From the NCBI GenBank assembly GCA_022790955.1, contig JAAVYD010000067.1, positions 1-55,370 on the forward strand: a stretch of DNA of 55,370 bases, in the 5' to 3' direction. Below the pieces are notes generated by a model. That model did not search any database, had not been told where the DNA came from, and saw nothing but the letters and a program-made list of their open reading frames with translations. This document shows, piece after piece, positions 1 through 8,397 of this stretch. Made by a program: the position numbers and the translations under genes. The DNA comes from Bacillota bacterium. Its GTDB lineage: Bacteria > Bacillota > Clostridia > Peptostreptococcales > Anaerovoracaceae. How positions within the stretch are numbered: the stretch's first letter is position 1; each line of letters opens with the position of its first letter.

Positions 1-24
1 AGAAAAAGTGGTATTATTGTTTTG

Positions 25-98
25 AAACTTCAACATAACAGTGCCTTCTTTATGATTTGGGATTTTTTATTTTAGAATAGCACATTTTGTTGAAGTTT
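25..98. repeat. 11-bp inverted repeat, arms 52 bases apart
   Basis: AAACTTCAACA at 25-35 is matched by its exact reverse complement at 88-98. The spacer is AT-rich. No gene lies close enough to assign a role; it could be an operator or chance in a low-complexity region. Confidence 0.4.
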
Positions 99-115
99 TT
101 TTGCTATTTCATCAA

Positions 116-138
116 AATTTAATAGCACAACGGGTTAA
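116..138 (+). repeat. Dispersed CACAACGG element, copy 1
   Basis: Reading AATTTAATA then GCACAACGGGTTAA, this 23-base stretch differs at one position from the reverse complement of 18809-18831. Looser copies with the core TTA-x-CACAACGG lie at 19028-19045 and 51146-51163. All four are in gene-free AT-rich DNA. Function unknown. Confidence 0.5.
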
Positions 139-473
139 GTTTATAAATATCTTCGCAGCTCCGCCCGCAGGCTGACAACTGTTCTATGCATTAATATCGT
201 ATGTACGGCAAGTCCAAATTATTACTCAAAATATATAAATCAAAATTTCGTTTTTTCGATTTACTGACTTTATACCTTGAATGCATGTTGAGAAATATCA
301 TCATTCAAACTATACTATACGACATCATTTCTTATGGAACCATACTATAATACCACATACGGTTAATCATGTGTAACTCTGCTGATAATTTTTATTATTT
401 ATTTTACTCATAATTATAAAACTACTTTTAAAAATATATTAATACCATTAATAGCATTATATACTTAAATTGA

Positions 474-509
474 TAATAAAAGCGACAAATCCTCTGCAGA
501 TCTGCCGCT
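474..509 (-). terminator. Intrinsic terminator of the iron-sulfur flavoprotein gene
   Basis: On the minus strand an 11-bp stem (509-499 with 491-481, three G-U pairs) with a 7-base loop is followed directly by TTTTATTATC. It lies about 105 bases past the stop of the gene at 616-1473. Confidence 0.75.
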
Positions 510-615
510 CTTAAAAACATTATCCGTATTACATCGTACTATGAATCTTTTTCTGTTGATTTAAACTGACCAGATTTTAATAATAATCATGCCGTATATT
601 TCGCAATGTTATCCT

Positions 616-1473
616 CTATTTTTCTGCCTGCTCCGGTTTTGCCCACCAATCGAGTTCTTTATAACGATTCTGGAGTTCTTTTATCTCGGTTCTCGTATCC
701 AGGAAAAGCTGCTTCTTTTCTGTAAGATAATCCACATGTTCGTCGAGACTCGCCTCCGTAAAGTGATGATTAAATTCTGAATTATATTCGATTTCAAATC
801 CCGCGGAACCCTGAACCAGTTTTCCCTCACCTGCGCATACGCAGCATCTGAGCGAACCGTCCGGCTTGATATGCAAAGCTGTGCTGGCGCAAAACGGACA
901 TTCCAGCGCGTCGGAAGACGGAGCCTGTTTTTCATCTGAACCCTTCAAAAGCAGATCCGCTAATCTATGTACAGTTTCCAGATTCTCACCCTTAACAGAA
1001 TCGCCTGGTAAAGTTGCAAGAATCACCTCGTGAGCCAGAATATTTAAATGCAGCTTCTTAGCGAAAATCAGCGTATCCTCCTTAACCATGCCTTCCCAGC
1101 CATGCATACCGTAAGGATTAATTATTACGCAGTCTGTTTTATTAAACAGCCTGTGATCGCTCACCAGTGAAATCAGCCTGTCGGCGATATCCTTTATAGA
1201 AGTATGCCCGCCAAGCATATAAGCAGGAGCCGCTATAACCACCTTATCCGCATGCTTAATATGGCGCACCAGAAAATCGAGATCGTCGCTCACTTTGCAT
1301 TTTGTGCCCTCAGGCAAACAACCGTAACATGCCTTACACAAATTTATATTAAGCTCATTTAACCTGATCATTGTTTTTTCCCAATCATCGGGAAATCTGC
1401 TTAAAACCTCTTTTACTGCCAATTCCGAATTTCCACCGCGTCTGGGCGATGAAACAAGACCTACAACTCTCAT
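616..1473 (-). CDS. Iron-sulfur flavoprotein (NADPH-dependent FMN reductase family) with zinc-ribbon-like tail
   Basis: 285 residues. The N-terminus MRVVGLVSSPRRGGNSE is the FMN-binding start of flavodoxin-like NAD(P)H:FMN reductases. Cysteines at 46, 49, 52 and 59 (CKACYGC then KC) form the compact cluster motif of iron-sulfur flavoproteins, which pass electrons from ferredoxin in anaerobes. Residues about 190-215 add a second set (CPFC and CCVC), resembling a zinc ribbon, and the last 60 residues look helical. The start at 1473 is chosen because AGGAGGTAG lies just upstream; an upstream frame extension to 1560 lacks this signal. It is a single gene with its own terminator, divergent from the diguanylate cyclase. 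The physiological partner is unknown. Confidence 0.85.
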   Translation of the reverse strand: MRVVGLVSSPRRGGNSELAVKEVLSRFPDDWEKTMIRLNELNINLCKACYGCLPEGTKCKVSDDLDFLVRHIKHADKVVIAAPAYMLGGHTSIKDIADRLISLVSDHRLFNKTDCVIINPYGMHGWEGMVKEDTLIFAKKLHLNILAHEVILATLPGDSVKGENLETVHRLADLLLKGSDEKQAPSSDALECPFCASTALHIKPDGSLRCCVCAGEGKLVQGSAGFEIEYNSEFNHHFTEASLDEHVDYLTEKKQLFLDTRTEIKELQNRYKELDWWAKPEQAEK

Positions 1474-2060
1474 AGTTCTACCTCCTCCTGCAATATATTT
1501 TATAAAATATCTGCAAATTAAATTTCCATGCCAATAATTACTATACATATAATATATCATACATATTTATTTCTGTCTTGTATAAAAAAATCAATTTTAT
1601 ATTTTTCGTACGACCTCAATAATAAAATAATAACTCCTTTTTATTTTTAGCAGAACATGTACGCTAATCCGTACATAATATGAATTACAAAAACATTGCA
1701 ATCTCATACTCCATACACTTAAAAAATTTTGATTAAATATAATCCAAAATTTTTAACAATTCTGATTAAAATTAGTGTATACTCTTGATTGCAGGGAATT
1801 CTCTTTTTTATAATTTGTAAATTTATACAAATAAAAAGAGCGACTTATTATTTAACTTATACTTTATCCAACTTTCATTTTACGCTATACTCAATTTTAA
1901 TATGGTTGCTTTACACAAGTAACATTAATTTCTAATAAAACATATTTGTTGTACTTAACTGCAAATCATTTATTAATAAAACACATATTTTTTTATATTG
2001 CAACAAAATGAAAATTGTATTATTTAATATGCATATTAATTTCATTTAAGGAGTGTACGC
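1474..2060. other. AT-rich divergent intergenic region
   Basis: 587 bases without a gene between two divergent start codons. A possible plus-strand promoter is TTGCAA, 17 bases, TATTTA shortly before the cyclase start, and a second candidate is TTAACA followed 19 bases later by TATACT near 1753-1783. Neither is strong. No structured RNA was recognised. Confidence 0.4.
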
Positions 2061-2978
2061 ATGGACAAAATACTTATTATCGATGACAGCACTGTACAAG
2101 CCAATTTTCTGGAATCAATTCTTAGCGATGATTACGAAGTTACGAAAACTCATACTGCAAAAGATGGACTTCATCTTGCACAAATAGAAGATTATTCTCT
2201 GATACTGTTAGACGTAATCATGCCGGATATGGATGGTTTCATGCTGCTTAAAGAATTACAAGAAACATTTATTACAAAAAACATACCTGTAATCCTTATC
2301 ACCTCCCTTTCCGATATACAAAGCGAGGAAAAAGGTCTTGTATTAGGCGCCGTCGATTATATAACCAAGCCGTTTCATCCGCTGATCGTAAAAGCAAGAG
2401 TAAATACTCATATAAAATTATGGCACTACCGAAAACAGATAGAAAAACAAGCATTAGTAGATGAGCTTACAGGAATAGCGAACAGAAGAAGCTACGATAA
2501 TTTCATAATGACAAAATGGCAGGAAGCCATACGCCTTAAACATTCTGTTTCTATTTGCATGTTCGATATAGATAACTTTAAATTATATAACGATACTTAT
2601 GGTCATCCTGCAGGCGATAAAGTAATAGCCGCAGTAGCAAAAACAGCGTCTTCCTACTTGAAACGAACTACGGACTTTTTTGCCCGTTACGGAGGCGAAG
2701 AATTTATAGCCATTATTTTAGGGAGCGAGGCAAAACCTGCATTTGAACATCTGAAGAAAATACGCGGGGCAATCGAAAACCTGAAAATCCCTCATAAAGC
2801 GTCTAAGCATAATCATGTTACCGTCAGCATAGGCGGAATAACCGTTGTTCCCGAACACGGATATTCATACGATACTTACCTTAAATTATCAGATACTATG
2901 TTATACGACGCAAAACGTTTAGGCAGAAATATGGTCGTCTGGTCAAGCGGAAACGCCGAACAATGGATAGAAAAATAA
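2061..2978 (+). CDS. Response regulator with GGDEF domain (diguanylate cyclase)
   Basis: 305 residues. Residues 1-120 form a receiver domain: acidic pair DD near residues 8-9, phospho-acceptor Asp in LLLDVIMPDMDG near 51, and the conserved Lys in YITKPF. Residues about 140-300 form a GGDEF domain with active-site GGEEF, so it should make cyclic di-GMP from two GTP. RTTD sits five residues before GGEEF, which matches the product-inhibition I-site (RxxD). There is no membrane segment, so it is cytoplasmic and probably activated by phosphorylation. AAGGAG precedes the ATG by 8 bases. No cognate histidine kinase is adjacent; the kinase at 15.7 kb pairs with a LytTR regulator. Confidence 0.93.
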   Translation: MDKILIIDDSTVQANFLESILSDDYEVTKTHTAKDGLHLAQIEDYSLILLDVIMPDMDGFMLLKELQETFITKNIPVILITSLSDIQSEEKGLVLGAVDYITKPFHPLIVKARVNTHIKLWHYRKQIEKQALVDELTGIANRRSYDNFIMTKWQEAIRLKHSVSICMFDIDNFKLYNDTYGHPAGDKVIAAVAKTASSYLKRTTDFFARYGGEEFIAIILGSEAKPAFEHLKKIRGAIENLKIPHKASKHNHVTVSIGGITVVPEHGYSYDTYLKLSDTMLYDAKRLGRNMVVWSSGNAEQWIEK

Positions 2979-3065
2979 TCACCGATATTTTTTTCAACAA
3001 ATATCTTATATTTATGAATAACGGCATAGCACATAAAATTAAAAATCTATTATTCTTATTTTATT

Positions 3066-3102
3066 AAAGCGCATTCGAAAATAATTTTTTTGGATGTGCT
3101 TT
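3066..3102 (+). terminator. Probable terminator of the diguanylate cyclase gene
   Basis: An 11-bp stem (3066-3076 with 3092-3102, two G-U pairs) encloses a loop ending in a T-run. The tail after the stem is AT-rich but not a clean T-tract, so the efficiency is uncertain. Confidence 0.5.
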
Positions 3103-3230
3103 ATAATTTACGGAATTAAAAAAAACTAAAGAAATCTTCACATATAAAATATCTTCGTTAAAAATTCCGACTCTCGATATAAAAATGATAAACAAATCAT
3201 ATACATATAATAATCTGCTTTTTCTGAAAA

Positions 3231-3277
3231 TAAAAACGCTCTGATATTTGTTGATCGTGTTTAACGAATATCAGAGC
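3231..3277 (-). terminator. Intrinsic terminator of the solute-binding lipoprotein gene
   Basis: Perfect 11-bp inverted repeat GCTCTGATATT (3238-3248) with AATATCAGAGC (3267-3277). On the minus strand it is followed by GTTTTTATTTT. It lies about 40 bases past the stop at 3315. Confidence 0.8.
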
Positions 3278-3314
3278 ATAATTTTTATAAATCTGCTAAA
3301 TTAACATCTATATA

Positions 3315-4232
3315 CTAATTAGCCGCTTTTTCTGCATCATCCGGATCTACGAAATCCGTACTTTCGGTTATTACAGACAGATCGTTCTCTGTTGCTTCCT
3401 GTCCGATCCATTTCTCGTAAATCTCAGCGAACTTGCCGTTATCCTTAAGATTTTTAAGACCTGCGTTTATCTTATCGAGAAGTTCTTTATTTCCCTTCTG
3501 AACAGCGATACCATAACGTTCGGAGTTCATTACGTCGCCTACGATCTTAACAGGAGCTTCAACTTCTTCGCCTTCCTTAGCGTCTTTCTGAGCGTTTTTC
3601 TTCTGAGTATCTATGTAATACTGAGTAACCGGGCGGTCGTTTATAACAGCCTGTACATCGTTATTAATAAGCTGCATCATAGCTATATCTACGCCGTTTA
3701 ATATAACAGCTTCCTTGATCTTGCCTTCTTTAGCTAATTTTTCAGCCATATCTGCGCTCGTTGTTCCTGTCTGCGCAGCTACTTTCATATCAGGAGTAAG
3801 GTCATTAATACTATTAATAGTAGTATTATCGTTAGCAACCGCTACCACAAGACCGGAACGATAGTAACGGTTACTGAAATCTACTTCTTCATTTCTATCT
3901 TTCTTATCAGCGTTCATACCCGATGCGATTATGTCGATCTGACCTGTTTGGAGCGCCGGAACAAGACCGTCGAAGCTCAGATTAACAAACTCAACGTCAA
4001 AACCCTGATCCTCGCCGATCGCTTTCATAAGATCTACATCTAAGCCTATCAAATCACCGTTATCGCCTGTGCCGTCGAATGGGAGGAACGTAGGCTCCAT
4101 ACCTACCTTATAAACGTCCTTTCCTTCACTTCCTGAAGCGGACTTCTGGTCGTCACCGCCGCCGCACGCAGCGAGCGAAAGCACCATTGCAAACGTCAGC
4201 GTTAGCGCTAAAACTTTTTTAAATTTTTTCAT
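3315..4232 (-). CDS. Amino-acid-type ABC transporter substrate-binding lipoprotein
   Basis: 305 residues. A lipoprotein signal peptide (MKKFKKVLALTL, lipobox LAAC, Cys 23) is followed by a type-2 periplasmic-binding fold of the polar amino acid family: YKVGMEPTFLPFD near the start, the LDVDLMKAIGE motif, and the DRPVTQYYI segment near the hinge. It should capture a small polar solute outside the membrane and deliver it to an ABC permease, but no permease or ATPase gene is adjacent, so it is an orphan here. The start at 4232 is preferred over the in-frame 4283 because AAAGGTGAG is correctly spaced and the signal peptide begins there. The ligand cannot be inferred. Confidence 0.88.
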   Translation of the reverse strand: MKKFKKVLALTLTFAMVLSLAACGGGDDQKSASGSEGKDVYKVGMEPTFLPFDGTGDNGDLIGLDVDLMKAIGEDQGFDVEFVNLSFDGLVPALQTGQIDIIASGMNADKKDRNEEVDFSNRYYRSGLVVAVANDNTTINSINDLTPDMKVAAQTGTTSADMAEKLAKEGKIKEAVILNGVDIAMMQLINNDVQAVINDRPVTQYYIDTQKKNAQKDAKEGEEVEAPVKIVGDVMNSERYGIAVQKGNKELLDKINAGLKNLKDNGKFAEIYEKWIGQEATENDLSVITESTDFVDPDDAEKAAN

Positions 4233-4632
4233 TTTTCTCACCTTTCTGAAATATGACATTCTCATAAAAATGCCTTTTAGCAATCTTTAATGTAAATACT
4301 ACTACATTATTATCATTTGTTCAATAAGCTAAATCAGCTAAAAATAATTTTATATATTAATGTCTAAAACTTTAATATATCCGAAAGATGATTTTTCCTG
4401 ATTCTATATTCATTATACTTAAAATTAAATTTTATATAATTTATGTTCAATTATATAAGCCTGTATAGCATATTGACGCTAAACCGTTTGTAAATCAAGA
4501 TCTGCAAAATATTATTCATCATAACTTTATTTTGACAAAAAACAAAAAAATTTTTACTTTACTTCCAGCTTGACGTATAATAGAATGACTTGCGACAACT
4601 TTATACAATATTTAGGACATTTGGAGATCATC
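4233..4632. other. Divergent promoter region
   Basis: 400 bases between divergent genes. It contains the candidate minus promoter at 4296-4324. For the plus-strand operon there is TTGACA at 4532-4537 with a weak TACTTT 17 bases on, and a good TATAAT at 4576-4581 with only a weak -35 (TTACTT). Which one is used cannot be decided by eye. Confidence 0.45.
4296..4324 (-). promoter_or_regulatory. Candidate promoter of the substrate-binding lipoprotein gene
   Basis: TTGAAC (4324-4319) and TAGTAT (4301-4296) are separated by exactly 17 bases. Each matches the sigma-A consensus at four of six positions. It would give a leader of about 60 bases. Confidence 0.4.
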
Positions 4633-5475
4633 ATGTCAAAAACAAAAAATCATAGAAGGAAACGCAGATTTTTCAGGCTTCCTCTGATAATTATACTAAC
4701 GATCGTTCTCCTTATAAGTTACGCCAGGTATATAGAACCTTACAACCTGACGGCTCAGGAGATATCATATACAACGGACAACCTGCCTAAGCAGGTAAAA
4801 ATCGCGATATTTGCAGACACACATTTTTCAAAATATTATACTCCCGAAAATTTTTCCGACGTAGTGAGCAGAATAAACGCCTCCGCTCCCGATCTCGTAT
4901 TTTTCCTCGGTGATCTTGTGGATGATTTCAGCACTTACGACGGGGATATCACAGAAATAGAAAAACAATTAGCGTCTATAAACGCCCGCATGGGAAAATT
5001 TGCGGTGTACGGCAATCATGATTACGGCGGCAAAATGCAGTTCACCTATCCCGATATTATAGAAGCCGGAGGTTTCCAGCTTCTTATAAACGAAATTGCG
5101 GCATTCGACGATATGAATATAGCTATTCTCGGCATAGACGACATGGTTATAGGCTATGGCGATCCCGCTTCAGCAGCTGGTCTTCCAGAAAATTCATATA
5201 ATATAGCGCTTTGCCACGAGCCGGATATCGCAGATCATATAATAAATTATAATGTTGATGTAATGTTTGCAGGTCATACCCACGGCAGGCAGATCAATCT
5301 GAAAATATTCGACAGCTATATACTGCCGAAGTACGGCAAGAAATATATAAAAGGAAATTTTGATTTCGATAATATCAGGAAAACATCTTTATACGTAACT
5401 TCCGGCATCGGCATGACTAAGCTGCCGTTCCGCTTCGCATCGCCGCCTGAGATAAATCTCATTACCATCGGCTGA
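4633..5475 (+). CDS. Membrane-anchored calcineurin-like metallophosphoesterase
   Basis: 280 residues. A basic N-terminus (KNHRRKRRFF) and one membrane segment at about 15-32 anchor an external catalytic domain. All metal-binding motifs are present: DTH 62-64, GDLVDD 93-98, GNHD 127-130 and GHTHGRQ 214-220. This pattern matches the YkuE/YaeI-like branch, which includes phosphodiesterases acting on lipid-linked or cell-surface substrates. The start at 4633 follows GGAG by 7 bases; the longer in-frame start at 4570 has no such signal. It is the first gene of a three-gene plus-strand set with the next two. The real substrate is not evident. Confidence 0.87.
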   Translation: MSKTKNHRRKRRFFRLPLIIILTIVLLISYARYIEPYNLTAQEISYTTDNLPKQVKIAIFADTHFSKYYTPENFSDVVSRINASAPDLVFFLGDLVDDFSTYDGDITEIEKQLASINARMGKFAVYGNHDYGGKMQFTYPDIIEAGGFQLLINEIAAFDDMNIAILGIDDMVIGYGDPASAAGLPENSYNIALCHEPDIADHIINYNVDVMFAGHTHGRQINLKIFDSYILPKYGKKYIKGNFDFDNIRKTSLYVTSGIGMTKLPFRFASPPEINLITIG

Positions 5476-5531
5476 TCTTATATTATTTATTCACATTTCA
5501 AATATTGATACTACTTAAAGAAAGGCGCAAT

Positions 5532-6317
5532 ATGGGCGATATATTTATTTCAGAAACAGCCTCTCCGCAGATTTCAAAAAAATTGGCGGCAACGGGGCAC
5601 AAAATATACAAAGTAAAATCCACCTCTGCAGTCCACCCTTCCATAGCCGACCATCCGGATATTTATATGTGCAGAGTAAAAGACACGGTTCTCATAGACG
5701 AATCCATACAAACCGACCCGGACCTGCACAGCATGGATATTATATTTGAAATGGGCAATATAAGCGCAAAATATCCATACGACGTACCGTATAACGCGGT
5801 TTCCACAAATAAGATCTTTATGCACAATACAAAATACACGCTGCCTGAACTGCTCGATACAGCGCGGGAAGCGGGACTCAATATCATAAACGTAAAACAG
5901 GGCTATACTAAATGCTCCTGTGTAACCGTGGGCGATAACGCTATTATTACTTCGGACGAAGGCATTTATAAAACAATCTGCGCATACAACCGCATGCTTA
6001 TAGAAGAAGCAGCTTCGGAATCGGAAAACCTCCAGAAGATTTCTCAGTCCGGCGATATTTCATGCCCGGCTCCCTGCCCTGAAACCATAGACAGCCTGCT
6101 CGTGCGTCCCGGACACGTCGTTTTAGAAGGCATGTCCGCAGGTTTTATAGGCGGAACTTCCGGAGCCGTCGGAAACACTATTTATTTTAACGGAAATCTG
6201 AGTTCCCATCCTGATTTCGCTAAAATAACGGATTTTATCGAAAAACACGGATTCCGCGCAGAATGGACGACAGATATTCCCCTTACGGATATAGGTTCAA
6301 TCATATTCATTCCGTAA
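5532..6317 (+). CDS. Conserved hypothetical protein, possibly GME-fold (DUF6873-like)
   Basis: 261 residues, no signal peptide or membrane segment. The C-terminal GGTSGAVGNTIYFNG segment and repeated cysteines in the middle (KCSCVTVG) resemble clostridial proteins grouped as DUF6873, thought to share the guanidino-modifying-enzyme fold. This assignment is from memory of the family and was not tested. The start at 5532 is set by AAAGAAAGGCG upstream. The gene ends 16 bases before the radical SAM gene, so the two are probably co-transcribed and translated together. The reaction is unknown; a role with the downstream radical SAM enzyme is only an inference from position. Confidence 0.6.
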   Translation: MGDIFISETASPQISKKLAATGHKIYKVKSTSAVHPSIADHPDIYMCRVKDTVLIDESIQTDPDLHSMDIIFEMGNISAKYPYDVPYNAVSTNKIFMHNTKYTLPELLDTAREAGLNIINVKQGYTKCSCVTVGDNAIITSDEGIYKTICAYNRMLIEEAASESENLQKISQSGDISCPAPCPETIDSLLVRPGHVVLEGMSAGFIGGTSGAVGNTIYFNGNLSSHPDFAKITDFIEKHGFRAEWTTDIPLTDIGSIIFIP

Positions 6318-6333
6318 ATAAAAGGTCAAAATC

Positions 6334-7512
6334 ATGAAAACCCACGCAATAATCCCGATATTCGTACCCCACGCCGGCTGCCCTCACGACTGCGTTTTCT
6401 GCAACCAAAAGGCTATAACAGCCCGCAGCGGGGCCCCGGAACAACAGGAAATCATAAATACAATAGAACGGAATCTATCCACAATAAAAACAAATCCGAA
6501 TATCTCAACTGTCGAAATCGCTTTCTTCGGCGGCAGTTTTACCGGAATCCCCGAAGAAGAACAACATCGTTACCTTAAAATCGCAAAATCTTATAAAGAT
6601 AACGGGCTTATACATAACATCCGGCTTTCCACCCGTCCCGATTATATTAATATAAATATCCTTAACAACCTAAAGAACTATAATGTCGATATTATCGAAC
6701 TCGGCGTTCAGTCATTCGATCCCGACGTGCTTAGAAAATCAAACCGCGGTCACGATACGCAGACCGTTTTTAAAAACGCTGATCTGATTAAATCATACGG
6801 ATTTACGCTGGGAATTCAGCTTATGATCGGGCTTCCCGGCGACAGCTACGAAAAATGCATGGATTCCGTAGCGCAGACTATAAAGATCGCTCCGCAGATT
6901 GCGCGCATATACCCAACCGTGGTAATCCGCGATACTGCTCTGTACGAAATGACAAAAAACGGAAAATACACGCCTGTCACGGAACGGGAAGCTGTCATCA
7001 CCGCAAAAGACATGTACCTCTCCCTTACAAACGCTGGAATAAACGTGATAAGAATCGGACTTAAAAGCAGCGATAATATAAAAATGCCTGTCCAACAAAA
7101 TTTAAATACGGAACAGAAAATTCATTCGGATGGTATTAATGATACTGACACCTCGCAGACCGGCTATGCAGAACAGCAGAAACATGCGTCTGCGCATACG
7201 AATAATATTAATGCCGAACAAACCGGCGAAATAGGAGCAGGCGACTACCATCCCGCTTTCCGTCAGCTTGTGGAATCCGAAATCGCAAAAGATCAGCTCA
7301 AAGCAGCGCTGCCGGACAGCCTGCCTGCAGGAACGAAAGTAACGTTTAAATGTAATCCTGCAAGTTTCTCAAATATGATCGGCAATAAACGTTCAAATAA
7401 AATTTACTTTGCAGAAAAATACCCGCATCTGAAAATAAAATTTGCAACGGATAAAAATCTTCCGGAAAAAATATATATAGTAAATCTTCCAGAAAATACG
7501 GCGGATAACTAA
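6334..7512 (+). CDS. Elp3-like radical SAM protein with an inserted linker
   Basis: 392 residues. The start KTHAIIPIFVPHAGCP leads into the radical SAM cluster motif CX3CX2C (Cys 16, 20, 23). FFGGSFTGI (64-72) is the SAM-binding glycine motif. The general form is the short bacterial Elp3-like/oxygen-independent coproporphyrinogen oxidase-like family (COG1243-type), without the acetyltransferase half of true Elp3. Residues about 248-300, rich in Gln, Asn, Thr and His, interrupt the usual passage from RIGL to the GDYHPAFRQLVES motif. AAAGGTCA precedes the ATG. It is the last gene of the plus-strand set; no T-tailed plus-strand terminator is obvious. The substrate is unknown. Confidence 0.82.
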   Translation: MKTHAIIPIFVPHAGCPHDCVFCNQKAITARSGAPEQQEIINTIERNLSTIKTNPNISTVEIAFFGGSFTGIPEEEQHRYLKIAKSYKDNGLIHNIRLSTRPDYININILNNLKNYNVDIIELGVQSFDPDVLRKSNRGHDTQTVFKNADLIKSYGFTLGIQLMIGLPGDSYEKCMDSVAQTIKIAPQIARIYPTVVIRDTALYEMTKNGKYTPVTEREAVITAKDMYLSLTNAGINVIRIGLKSSDNIKMPVQQNLNTEQKIHSDGINDTDTSQTGYAEQQKHASAHTNNINAEQTGEIGAGDYHPAFRQLVESEIAKDQLKAALPDSLPAGTKVTFKCNPASFSNMIGNKRSNKIYFAEKYPHLKIKFATDKNLPEKIYIVNLPENTADN

Positions 7513-7589
7513 CACAATATTTATTACAAACAGACAAAACCTGTCTTATCTGGATTTTATTAATATCATGCGAACTGAATTCCTATTAA

Positions 7590-7624
7590 TCAAAACAACC
7601 CGCCTATTAAAAAACGGCGGGCTG
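7590..7624 (-). terminator. Terminator of the HAD phosphatase gene
   Basis: The stem GGCGGG/CCCGCC (7621-7616 with 7604-7599) has an A/T-rich loop and is followed on the minus strand by TTGTTTTGATT. On the plus strand no T-tract follows, so it mainly serves the minus-strand gene, though it lies between two convergent genes. Confidence 0.7.
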
Positions 7625-7649
7625 TAATTACCATGATAATAATTCATCT

Positions 7650-8306
7650 TTAAATATTGTTCAAAAAATCTAAAATATCGTCTGGCTTTTTTAATATGTA
7701 ATCGTACTCGGCATCGGGATTTTCGCCGCCTGCGAGAGCCATGCTCCAGCCCACCAGCACCGCTGTAACGCCTGCGTTCCTGGCGCATCCCATATCGAGC
7801 CGCGTATCGCCTATCATAACGGCGTTTTCCGCTGAAACGCCAAGCCTTCTCAGAGCTATATTTATCGGCTCAGGATCAGGCTTATGTTTGCTGCAGTCGT
7901 CCGCAGTTACAATAATATCGAAGGCTTCTTTTATTCCGAACTTCTCAGTTCCTATATATGTAGTACGACCAAGCCTTGAAGTGACAAGAGCCAGCTTAAA
8001 ATTAGCTTTTTTTAAATTATAAAGCATATCATAAACGCCCGGAAACAAATTTATTTCCCTTTCAAAATTATCGTCATGAAAACTTCTGTAAATCGAAATA
8101 TTTTTCCTGACGGTTTCATCGTCGCCGCCGAAAAAATTCCTTATGGTAAGCTCCAGCGGTTCGCCGAAGGTGGCGAGAAGCGCTGCTTCTTCCACCTCTT
8201 TTCCGGCTATCTCCTTAAAAGCATGATGCCATGATTTTAATATTATATTATTAGTATCCATAATAGTTCCGTCAAAATCAAACAAAACAGCCTTTATATT
8301 ACTCAT
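7650..8306 (-). CDS. HAD-family phosphatase (PpaX/phosphoglycolate phosphatase-like)
   Basis: 218 residues. Motif I DFDGTIMDTN (Asp 10 nucleophile, Asp 12), motif II with VTSRLGR, motif III KHKPDPEP and motif IV MIGDTRLDMG are all present, with the four-helix cap of HAD subfamily IA between motifs I and II. The start DFDGTIMDTNNII resembles PpaX, which hydrolyses pyrophosphate, and also phosphoglycolate phosphatases and beta-phosphoglucomutases; motifs alone do not separate these. AAGGAG lies 6 bases before the ATG. The gene lies 91 bases downstream of asnS on the same strand. Confidence 0.85.
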   Translation of the reverse strand: MSNIKAVLFDFDGTIMDTNNIILKSWHHAFKEIAGKEVEEAALLATFGEPLELTIRNFFGGDDETVRKNISIYRSFHDDNFEREINLFPGVYDMLYNLKKANFKLALVTSRLGRTTYIGTEKFGIKEAFDIIVTADDCSKHKPDPEPINIALRRLGVSAENAVMIGDTRLDMGCARNAGVTAVLVGWSMALAGGENPDAEYDYILKKPDDILDFLNNI

Positions 8307-8397
8307 ATTAACTCCTTATAATCATAACAATTAAAATTATATTTATCTTTTAAACCCGCTTAACATCACAAATCCTGCATCCGCTTTGCCTATAATC

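Larger units (their letters stand above)
1..478. other. AT-rich gap, no gene seen
   Basis: No credible reading frame is visible. The stretch is very AT-rich. It holds an 11-bp perfect inverted repeat (25-35 with 88-98) and one copy of the dispersed CACAACGG element (116-138). The neighbouring minus-strand gene ends at 616 and its terminator lies at 474-509, so this is outside its transcript. Confidence 0.6.
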
